Shown here: in pieces, positions 51,960 to 62,300 of the stretch
How positions within the stretch are numbered: the first letter of the stretch is position 1
Layout: the number at the start of each line of letters is the position of its first letter
Origin: Fallopia convolvulus
Lineage: Eukaryota; Streptophyta; Magnoliopsida; Caryophyllales; Polygonaceae
Length of the DNA stretch: 64,000 nucleotides
Reading direction: 5' to 3'
NCBI GenBank assembly: GCA_964016875.1
Contig: OZ024721.1
Span: 37,889,323 to 37,953,322, forward strand
Position numbers and translations under genes: made by a program
The notes under the pieces: model-generated
What the model was told of the DNA's origin: nothing
What the model saw: the letters and a program-made list of their open reading frames with translations, nothing else
Database searches by the model: none

Positions 51960-52500
51960 CTGCACAAAGGAAATCAAAAATGTTTACACAACCACGAAGC
52001 TAGAAGATTCCCTAGAAAGCATAAGAATACCACAAACCGGATTCCCCAAACTAATGAACTTTATCACAAAAAACCAACCTTCAAATAAAAAACTCACTAA
52101 CTCGTCCAATTGACAATTAACAGCAGAAAATTGGGGGATTTATCACAAAGCAACGAAAACTCAAAAGTAGTCTAATCTAGACCCAACAGTAGAATATTTG
52201 AACCCTAAATTTCGAATCTAGACCCACGAAATTAAGAAGAACGTGTTCGAGTCGATTAATCACCATTAACAAAGCAAAGTTTGGGATCCAACCTGCACAA
52301 GTAGACCCACTACGAAACCGACAAAAGTTGGGGAGAGATGCGAAACTTACAGAGGTGGAGGAGCCAGTGAAGTTTGGATCTGGCGAGGTCCAATCTGAAA
52401 CCAGAGTGAGAGGGAAGAGGATTGTAGAGGAAGAGCACAACGAGGGACTGGGGAATCCGAGCGAAGGAGAGAAGAAGAAGACGATTGTTTATGAGCAACC
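51960..52500 (-). other. eIF3a 5' untranslated exon and leader intron
   Basis: The acceptor tgcag|ATTTG (exon from 51959) lies 18 bases before the ATG. The matching donor is CCTCT|GTAAGTTTC (exon end 52351), giving a 391-bp leader intron. Upstream, to about 52500, is a pyrimidine-rich exon (cttcttcttctctcc). A leader intron is common in plant translation factor genes. Confidence 0.7.
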
Positions 52501-53150
52501 GCCGCAGAGGCTGCCTGCCTGGGTATGGTCTTTAATCTTTATGCATATATCTCCTTCAAAAAAAAAAAAGAGTATCAAAAGGAAATATAATTATGTCGAT
52601 ATCATAGTAGTTTTGCATAAAATCTTAGGAAGTATTATGCCGATATCCATACTTAGTAGTTTTGCATAAAAAATTTTTTTTAGGAAACAATGAGCTAGTA
52701 GCTCATTTCAAGGCAAACATTAGACCGGAATAACGTCAACCTAAATCATCACAACGGATAATTTTTAAAAATTGCAACAAGAGATGATAAAGAAAACAAG
52801 AATCCCTAATATCATCATAACTATAACCTAAACCGGAGGTTAAAAAAATTATTCAACGACACATGTCACTTTTAGATTGGACCACATCACTCTCTTTTTT
52901 TAAATAATCTTTTATTTTTAGATATGGTAAATTCTTATGCATGTTTTTAGAATATAGGATACAAAATCCTATTATTGAACAATCTTTTATTTTTGGATAT
53001 GAGAGGTTGATTCGGGTGAAAATCAAGCTTAAAATAAAAACTGAAAATTAATAGTGTCCATTAGATTAATAAGATGGAGGGACACGATTGAAAATAGAAA
53101 AAAGATTAAAAAAATGACACGCGCGTCCCACTAGGTGTTTATAATGGCAA
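52501..53150. other. Upstream of eIF3a; AT-rich intergenic
   Basis: Promoter side of eIF3a. Holds two related stretches 'aatcttttatttttRgatatg' at about 52907 and 52980. No gene seen. The 5' end of the Helitron ending at 56181 may lie here but could not be located. Confidence 0.4.
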
Positions 53151-56121
53151 TTTTGTAAATATGTTAAAAAGTTTTCATTATCTCAAAATTACCCTGTCTC
53201 TTTCAAACACCCAATTTCTTAGATCTGAAACGTCATATTCTGTTGTTCTCTCCCCAAAAGCTTCAAATCTCCATTGAAGAAACAACCATAACTTCATACC
53301 TCCATTAAAGACCCAACAAAATCCTTTTTTTCGAGAGCATAAAATTCCTTGGCCAATCACACAACTTCATTTGAAGAATCAAATAATTCTTGTTCAAGTG
53401 CATACTCAATCTCTCTTGTGCCATGGATAAGAATGAAAATCAATCTTCCAACAACAAAACACAAAAAGAAGGTAATCGCATAATCTCTTTCTTGAAACTT
53501 TGAGAGTTCATATCCTTGTTGGGATAAAATTAAAAAAAATGCATTTTGGTTGATTTTTCTCTGCAATTTTTGGCACAAGTTCTCTAAAAGTCGAACTCTT
53601 TGAATGAATGAGGTTTCTAAATTCAATCTAGGTTTCATACAAAGGCTAATAGACTATGTCGACGATTGGGTTCATGTATTATGTTGGGATGTTCATATAT
53701 TATCCTTTAAGGTTCATACTTATCCATTTGACAAATATTCATGTTTTTGGATCTGTTGTTGCCTCTCATGTTGTTGATTTTTTGGGTACTTTTCTCCAAT
53801 GATTGTTGTTCGATTTTTTTTATAATTACTAATTTTTTGTGTTGCTTTGTAATGGTTGCTTCTATTCTTATTGTTGATTTATGCTAGCATATGTTCCTTT
53901 TTTGATGTTGTCCACTTTTTGTCCACTACTCTTTTGAAGTGCACTTTCTATTGACTCATTTTTGAATTGATAGTTGTTCTTAAACTCCTTTATGTGAATT
54001 TTTTCTCGCTAATTGGATCTTGTTTTGTACCTCATCTCTAGTTACTTTGTTTTATGAGCCTTTTTTTCCTGGGAGCTTTCACTACTTTCTCTATGAAAGG
54101 TAGAAGTTTGATGCATATTTTGCTCTTTGTTACCCATAACCAAATAATTGATTGTGATAGCCTATTAGCTCAAATGGTAGAGCAATGTGTTGATACACAT
54201 GAATGTGGGTTCGAATCCCTCATAGACTACATATAATACATGTGATGTTTCAATCAAAGGCGAGCTTCTTGTATCATGTTCAAGTTCATATATATCACCT
54301 TATCGTTCACATTTTTTTTTATATGTTCACATATTGACTATGTATGTATGTTCACATAATGACATATTTTCGAACAATGTCCTTATATTTTACGAAGTCG
54401 TCTACTAGCAATCAAGCCTTAATCTGTAATTTCTTAGTATTGACTTTCACAGAGGTTTAAATTGCTAAATTTACCTTGTACAAAGTCTCATTGAGAACTT
54501 CTCTTAACTTCTTTGTTTCCTCCCTTGCTATAGTTTAAGAACTCATTACGTGTTTTAATTAATTTGTGGAATTTGTGTCAGATTTATGATGTTGCAAAAT
54601 TATTTTTCCATGTTCATAAATATATTATTACCTTACATTCACATATTGAATGTGTATGTGCATATATTTTCAATTAAGTTAAAGATAGTTACAAGAGGAT
54701 TTATTCATGTTAGTATATATTAATTTACGTGCACATATTGATTGTGTATGTTTACATATTTTCAAACAAGGTTCTTATGTTTTACGAAGTCAAGTACTAG
54801 CATCTAAGCCTTAATTTGTAATTTCTCAACAATGGCTTTCATTCAAGCCTTGTTTAAAAATGAATATCTTCCTTTAATGCGCTAAATCACATTTCTAGAG
54901 TAGCTTTAGTATCCTCCAAGCAACCGAGAACAATATACATCGATTCGCCTTGAGAAAGAAAAACTCCATAATGAAACTTAAATTTGACTACTCAGTATTG
55001 ATACCATCAACACTATCCACACTACATCCATGAGACAATTCACCTCTCACATCAACTTAGGTTGATGAACAACCTACAATAAAAAGAATAATTTGAGAAT
55101 AATCAACGAAACCAGAATAGGTTCACAATATGTTACTCTAAGGTTCACACAATAATATATGATGTTCATATATTATAAAATTAAGTTGCAACTTGACCAT
55201 GTATAATAGTAGTGGTTTTCTACTCTTGAAAGCTCGAATTAGATGAAGATTGATTGTTTTGAGACTTTGCATCTTGCAAAACCCAATGAAGGCTCGAAGA
55301 CATTAAGAAGATTATAGCGGTAATGCTTGCAAACATGACTATGTGCATCAAACCTGATGTATTTCAATGTTTTGTTTATAATTTTAAGAGGCTCTTGGCT
55401 CTTAGGACTTTCATCGAACAACTTGTGTGCATCTCATAACTCATACATCACAACATCATAGAATTCGAAAAAAACAACTATGGGAGAGTGTACAATGACA
55501 AACAACATGAAAACAATGACTAATTGAAATTTGCTATCCATTTCAACTCATATTTATGCCAATTTGACTCCAAATCGTGAAATCCATTCAAAAAAATAAG
55601 AGTGAAAAATAACCTTTGAAAAAAATAAAAAAGCACCTAAACTTGAATCCATTAAGAAGGAAAAACAAAGAAGTAATGATTTCAATGTGTAAATAGGAAG
55701 AAATCAAACATAAAATTGGATGAAAAGAAAATTGCAATGCAATCGCTCCATAATCCATAACCATGGTTGGAGGAGTTGGAGAAGAAGAGTTAATGGGCAA
55801 AACGACAAAAATGTCCTTCAGTGTTAAAAAATAAAAAAGAAACGCGTGAGATCTGAACCATCCAATCCGTTAGATCCAAAGGCCACCAAGCATTTGTAGT
55901 TTTCACAATAAGCTCTATTTCCATATGATTCAAATCCTTGGATATGATAGATAGGAACATCATTAGAAAAAATTTTATGCTATCATACAAATTTTAGAAT
56001 ACATATTTTATTTTTAGAAAGAATCGTTTTTTAATTAAGATATCTTAATGGATTATTTTTAATTGTTTATATTTATATTTTAAATAAAACAATAAATATA
56101 TTGATTTTTTTAAATATATTT
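53151..56121. other. AT-rich interior, probably of a non-autonomous Helitron
   Basis: No convincing gene; no Rep/helicase domain. At 53422 an ATG opens a short frame (MDKNENQSSNNKTQKEG) that ends in a splice-donor-like GTAATC, so a captured first exon is possible. A segment of about 110 bp is present twice (54330-54445 and 54735-54845; tttacgaagtc...tactagca...aagccttaat). Repeated gttcacatattgactgtgtatg-type motifs fill 53640-55180. Confidence 0.45.
54159..54229 (+). tRNA. tRNA-like sequence, probably a tRNA pseudogene or SINE head
   Basis: 71 nt that fold as a tRNA: acceptor agcctat pairs with atagact at six of seven positions; D arm gctc/gagc; anticodon arm atgtg/cacat with a loop of only six bases (ttgata); T arm gtggg/ccctc with one mismatch and loop ttcgaat. 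The internal pol III boxes tagctcaaatgg and ggttcgaatcc are intact. The short anticodon loop argues against a working tRNA. If read with a seven-base loop the anticodon would be GAT, but stem pairing is then lost. Confidence 0.45.
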
Positions 56122-56181
56122 ACGTATATTAATTTTTTTATTATTTTTAAAACCCGTACAAGGTACGGGAATACATACTAG
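56122..56181 (+). mobile_element. Helitron 3' terminus
   Basis: A 7-bp stem with 3-base loop (cccgtac aag gtacggg, 56153-56169) is followed 8 bases later by CTAG (56178-56181) and then T. Hairpin plus CTRR before a T is the standard Helitron 3' end. The 5' TC end was not found; the element probably reaches back to about 53 kb. Confidence 0.8.
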
Positions 56182-56660
56182 TTACAAATACTACAGTCTA
56201 GAAAATCAGAAACTAAAAGTGAGGACATAATTTCTTTACGGAAGCGAGTAATATTGACATGCCTTCTGGCCAAAAAATCAGCCGCAAAGTTACATTCCCT
56301 GAAACAATGGAAAAAAAACCACATTATCAAAACCCCGAGCCAAATTTCGAATGTCTTTAATAAAACCACTAATTCCCAAGGTATTTTCCCTATATTTTTC
56401 AAAGAATTAATAAGAATTAAATTACCACCTTCTATAATAATACTCTTAATATTAAGCCTAATTGCATATTTAAGACCATGAATCAAAGTTAAAGACTCAG
56501 CCTGAAGAACTAACATAGGAGATACCTTTTGACGATCAATACTAATAATTGAACTTAATTGATCTCTTATAATATAGCTTATAAAGGTGTTAGAGTTATT
56601 CTGTTTAGAGGCATCAAACATCAATTTAACCCAATTTGCAGGCAGTTTAATCCAAGCCAC
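56178..56660 (-). pseudogene. Non-LTR retrotransposon RNase H-like domain (RVT_3 type), cut by the Helitron
   Basis: A 160-residue minus-strand frame. WVKLMFDASKQ opens the domain, then QAESLTLIHGLKYAI, IIIEGGNLILINSLK and FRECNFAADFLARRH follow the usual order for the RNase H domain found at the end of plant LINE polyproteins and in domesticated copies. The stop codon TAG is supplied by the CTAG of the Helitron terminus, so the natural C-terminus lies elsewhere or is lost. The first catalytic Asp is in FDAS; the Glu is in AES. No intact LINE surrounds it. Confidence 0.75.
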
Positions 56661-56787
56661 ATTATTTTTCCTTTTGTGCCTATTACACTTAGAAAATTTA
56701 TTATCTTTAAATTGAGAAGAAGTCCATGAAGAATGCTCTCTGACCGCCGATGCATAAAATCTTGTGATGGAAAGATAGAGTGAGTCT
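56661..56787. other. Short region between RNase H fragment and chromovirus LTR
   Basis: Probably the continuation of the non-LTR element. agtct (56783-56787) would be the target duplication of the LTR element; the other copy is outside the window. Confidence 0.35.
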
Positions 56788-59376
56788 TGTAATAACTGCG
56801 GTTTTTGAGGATATTTTTGAATTTTTCTCGGATATCCTTTTAACTTCTTTGCCCGTTTTAACGCTTAATCCAATATTTTTGTTGGAGATTAAATCCTAGA
56901 AAATTCTTGGTGATATCCTAAAATCACAAAGAAATGATTTTATGGATCGGTGTGAATTCTAGGATTTTTCAGTGGAAAAAGAATTTGTATTGGATAAGCC
57001 GTCTTTTTAATTATGTACTGTAAAGGATTGAAAATACGAAACTGAAGCCTTAAAAATTGAAGGTAGCGTGATAAAATCATGAAAAATTGATTTTATTAGT
57101 CTACATAATTTACGGGACGTTTTGTATTTAGTAAGTTTTTCCACCCGAGGTACATAAATTTTACCGCTTTACCGCGAGTCCCGTTCCGAGACGGGTTTAG
57201 TTTTTAAACCGACCTTTCTTGTCTTAATTAGGAAGGAATCAAAGGGATAGAATTCTATCCACTGGCATATCATTATGCCTTATCAAAGTCTACGTTTTTG
57301 TCTCCAAAAGTAGAAAAGAAAGAAAGAGAGGAAGAGGATGAGGACAACGACGGACTACTATCGAACACCTCAACACCGCCGACCGCCATCTTCTTCCACC
57401 TCCGCCTTCCTCTGCTCCTCCACCTTCTCTTCGGGTCTTGTTGGTTTGAGCTGCTGCAAGAAGAAGGCTGAACCAGCGGGAAGAATCAAGCGGATCGACG
57501 CACACGAGAGAAGAATACGTCACCGCCGACTAGCTTCTCGCCTCGCCGTACATCGTCGCAGGCGATCGGTAGCTCATCCGACCACCACCCACCACCCACA
57601 AAGAGGGATACTCCCGGGCAACGCCCATCCACCCTCGGGCTCGGGGATCGAGCCGCTATCGAGCCAAACGAGCCATGGGCTCGAGTGAAGGTATATACGA
57701 TCGAAATTAATTAGCGGGTTGATTGCGGAGCCACCGTAAAGGCCTTTCGGTTCCGCTTTGCTAATTAAATTTATATTTTTTATAATCTTGACGTTGATAC
57801 GGTCCCACAGGTTCAAACCGCTCGAGAAACGGACATCAGGATCTTCAGTTATAGCGAATACAAGTTTGGATACCGATTGGCAGGTAAAGGACTTCGGATA
57901 ATTACTCGGGATTCGTTGTTAATCCACTTGATCCGAGATTGGGTCACCTTTAAGAACTGTTGCTAATGAACAATTTTTTTTAGAAAATTGTTTCAAAAGT
58001 GAAGCGCATAATTAATTATAATTCCGCCAAGATGGCTCCTTAAAGCATGATAACTAAGGATTTGTTATATATCGATATTCGGAAATTAAATCGTTTATCG
58101 ATTCGGAGGTTGTGGAATTTGAGTATACAACTAAGATGTGTTTCCGAGAGCTCGTTATTGAGAAATCTTTTGTTATATTTGACAGAGGGGTACATATATG
58201 TATATAGGAGCGTGGCCTTAGGTCGTGACCAGAGACGAGGGGAAGAGACAAACTATATGTTCTAGACAGGGGACCACTTTGCGTGATAGTTATTGTTTGT
58301 TGGCCTAGAGAATTCGTCTTCAAGGTAAGTCTTCTAGACTTACTTAGCTTGCGATCATGTTATGTGTTAAACTAGTAAATTGAATGTGTGGAACTCTATT
58401 TTGGAATATTATTCCATGCTATATTTTCATATTGGAAAGCTATTGGAATAGTTCAATAATTTTTTATTGTGTGCAACTTGATCTCTGCGGGTGTGATTAT
58501 GGACACGGACAAGTCGGTGGAGAAGAGACCCCGGACATAGTCATGCGGCGTGTGGAGATCACCTTCAAAAATTGATTGTTTTGGCGAGTGCTCTAGTAGA
58601 GGCTTAGCCGGGGAAAGAAAGGTGATGGGAAAGAAAATGGGCATGAGCTTAGCGTGCGCGCTAGCCGTGTACCATGTTTCAAAGGCAGGTTCGGGTTGCC
58701 TGAATTTGGAGAATGATTATGGTTTGGATTATGGAGGAATTGTTGCTGGTTGTTATGAAATATGTTGCATGAGTATTACATTGTTTAATCTCATGCTTAT
58801 TTGTTATTGTGGAATGGAGTGTTGGTTTGGAAATTGATATGCTAGTCTATATAATTATACGACGTGTTTTTGTGTGCATATTGGTTTGGTATGAATAGGA
58901 ATGACTAAGTGCGTTATTTTGATAATCTATGTTTTGTTCTACATGGTTGATTTGCTTGTTTGGCCCATACCAGGATTGTTAGCTAATGTGTTCCACTTTC
59001 AACGTTTTAGGTAAACATTCTTGTATGGGAAATGTTCCAGGAGATCACTTCTTGGACAATGATGCTCGATCTCGACGTGACGTATCTTAGTGGGATTTGA
59101 GGGCTTGAGTCCATAATTGCAAGGACAGTGTAGTTAATAGTAATATTGAGTTAATGTTGGTAGCCAGTAGGTTGGCTTTAGTGCTAGCAGTCGGTTGTAT
59201 TCACATTGGTTTTTGAGTCATTTTGAAAATGATAAGTTGGATGTTTTCTTGGCTTTTCTTGCTGTGCCTTTGTTGCAAGGTCCAATGTTCGTGAATTTGT
59301 TGTCAGGCTTGTTTTGGTAGACCCAGGTGTGGTCCACAACCAGGTAACAACCCGGATTATAAGATGGGGTGTTACA
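56788..59376 (+). repeat. Chromovirus 5' LTR, 2589 bp
   Basis: Starts TGTAATAACTGCGG and ends GGGGTGTTACA, so its ends form the inverted pair TGTAAT/GTTACA, and the primer site follows four bases later. It has a GC-rich segment (57330-57700) with Ser/Thr/Arg-rich open frames in both directions; these are not supported as genes. Start is placed by the TGTAATAAC motif and is less certain than the end. Confidence 0.75.
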
Positions 59377-59379
59377 GAT

Positions 59380-59391
59380 TGGTATCAGAGC
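59380..59391 (+). other. Primer binding site, initiator tRNA-Met
   Basis: tggtatcagagc is the exact complement of the 3' end of plant initiator tRNA-Met and is the standard site of many plant LTR retrotransposons. Confidence 0.9.
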
Positions 59392-62300
59392 CAAGGTTGA
59401 CAACAAGGGCACAAGGTCCTAACAATAGAGCACGTGAGGTCCAACTTAGAGTTCCTTTTAAACAAAAACTTGATTTGGGGCATTATGCATTTGGGATAGA
59501 AAGACACGTCGAGACGTCATCATCATACAAGAGGATCTCCGTAAATATTTTGTTTGCTTAATAGGAATAGTTGTTTGTTGAAATCAAAGCAATTGATTGT
59601 TTTGATGGATATTAGTCCTAATAAGTAAAAGAAGTAAAAATTGACTGTGAGGAAGGAGTAAAGGAATTGCTCTTGAGCTCAGGTTAAAAATACTAATGAG
59701 GAATATAAGATATGTATGTTTAATTAAATTAGATATTATGTGTTCTCGAGGATGGCATAACAAGGAATGTTATTGCCTCTACAAGAGAAGGAACTGGTAG
59801 ACACTATGAAGAATGAAGATGTGATAGCGTTAAACCTGAATCAATGCTTGGTTAAAGAAAGCCAATACAACTTATGGAGTAATTAAGTATGATTTACATT
59901 AGCTTTCTAAGGAAGGCTATGTTAGACCTGACTTACAAGTTACAATACAAGAAAAGTGACCCTTAGGATAATGTTGTGGAAGTAATCTTGGACCTTATTT
60001 TGAAGGCCTAAGCGGAGATAATACCATTGTATAGACAAATAGTAGAGGTTGACCTTCACAACAGACATTGCAGAGGTTACTTAGAAAAGAAACATAAAAT
60101 GAAGAGCTCAGCACGATTTGGGGGTATGAGCTACCATCGGCGGTACCTTTGACAAGCTTATTGAAAAGTTGGTTGGGGATGAGTTCGAAGGCATCTTCAG
60201 CCAAGTACGAGTGCTTCTCGTCAAGATACATTATGAGGATTACCTAATTTCTTGTGAAGTACTAAATCAAGTATTTTCTGGAATTGGAAATTTAGAAAGC
60301 ATAGAAAAATTGGATTCTAGATCTTAATTTTATTCGAGAATCCGTTTTAGGGATCGGGATTCAGCTATCAAAGCGCTCGAATGTTATGATGGAAGGTGTA
60401 TATACGACGGGTGCAGTCGGTTAGAATTGTATTTAGATGGCCGAAGTAGCGGAAGATCGAGTTATATCCAAACTCCAATTGCAGATGCGACCCAAGTTCT
60501 CGGAGAACTGAAATCCACGACCTCCCAATATGAAATTTCTGAATTGCAACTGGATGGTGGTGTGTTTTCTAATGAATATTTGGTATTGGTTTGATAGATG
60601 ATCAAGGAAGTGGTTAAAACAAGAGGAGTAAGGTAATTCTAGAGTGAAATCGGCTTAGGCACTTAAGATTCAAGACTGTTGGTGGTTGTATTTGAGAAAG
60701 AATGATGATTGAAGATGAATGATGTTCGACTTGAGAAAACGTGAGCATTGTTTTAGGAAATGAATTGAGAATGCATGGTGAAGAATAGGAAGAGAAGTAG
60801 TTAAACTTCTTTGGAATTGATTATAGGAAGATTATGAGATGTGATTCGGTTAAAGACTTGACAATGTTAAGCTATATAGTGATTGCATACATGGACAACA
60901 TGATTAAGATAATGTAAGTGTTAACTTTGATGTCATTTGCTGTAAAGTCGTTTAAGGAAAGGTAGAAGAGGAAGGACTCATTATGGTCTAGGGCATGAAC
61001 TAGTATTGGAAACATCCCTGTCAAAGTGGTTAACTAACAGGTTGAGACAACTTTACAGATATGTCAATAAAGGAATGACATTGGGTGTGCTATTGTGGGG
61101 AGTAGAAGATGGAAAACTCTAGGATAAAGATGCTTCTATTGTAGGAAAAGTTTGTGGACTAGTAGTGGCGCCATAGTTTGCAGTACCACTAGATATTGAT
61201 GTTGTTATCGAGCCATCTGGGTGGGATTTCTTCTAGATTTGAGGGGCACGAGAGTTGCACCTAATCAGAATGCTAATGTGGGGCATCTAGGTTAGTCTAG
61301 GGAACTGCAGACGCAATCGGGATTGAAGTTAGTTGGCTGTATGTCAGAGAAGTATGGTCTAAGGAGTTAGGTTAGTAATGAGTGTGGCAAAGGCTGCCAA
61401 GTTATGCAGTGATGGATATATGGGGTACTAGTGATCTGCCTTTCAAGAGGACAAGGAAAGACTACACATCTAGAATATACCTGATTTTTGTAAGTTGTGA
61501 ATGTTATTATGGGATTAGCTTTAAGGATTACCACCTTAGAGTGGGACAGATTATAATAGTGAAGTGGAGTTGGGAATGAGACCAATATCGAAAGTTCTAA
61601 GTCGTATAGACCCGAGGAAGGATATTTCCTATGATGGTGTATTGATTACTGAGAGTTGAATTAAGTGATTATTATGAACAAGAACACATTGTCCTATAAT
61701 GATGATTTGTTGGACCAATTGCAAGGGGCCATGGTGTTTTCAAAAGTGGAATTGAGATCGGGTTATCATTAGTTGAAGAAAAGATATTTCTATGATGGCT
61801 TTTTGAGGAAGATATGATCATTATAAAGGTGTAGTGATGTCGTTTAGATTGACGGATGCCCTTACAGTGTTTATGGAGAGATAAAATGAGTGTTCATTGA
61901 CTATTTGGTTAGGTTCATGGTGGAATTAGATCACATAATTCCTCAGGTTTAAGTTTGAAATAAGAAATTTGTAGAAGTTACATTTCTTGTCAAGGTTGGA
62001 ATGATTACACAAAGGCTGTGATGGGAATTTGGAAATAACCATTTGATAAGTGATTTCACTTGGGTCGTAAAGAATAAAACGTTTCTAGTATAATTTGGCA
62101 ATCATATAAGTTTTGCAATTATATGAGTTTTGCCAGTATAGTTGGTTGAGATGAAAAGATGCAAGCTTTCTTTTGCATTATAGCAATTTCTATATCTAGT
62201 ATCTTGTAAAACTCCTTTGAGTTAGTACATCCTTGGTATCCTATATCATTTAAGGAGTATGGTCAAACTTCCCAAAACAGTTCGATTAAAAGTAAAGAAA

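Noticed and set aside
57338..57688. 116-residue ORF as a host gene
   Set aside because: Lies inside the chromovirus LTR, low complexity, no recognised domain; reported only as a GC-rich island.
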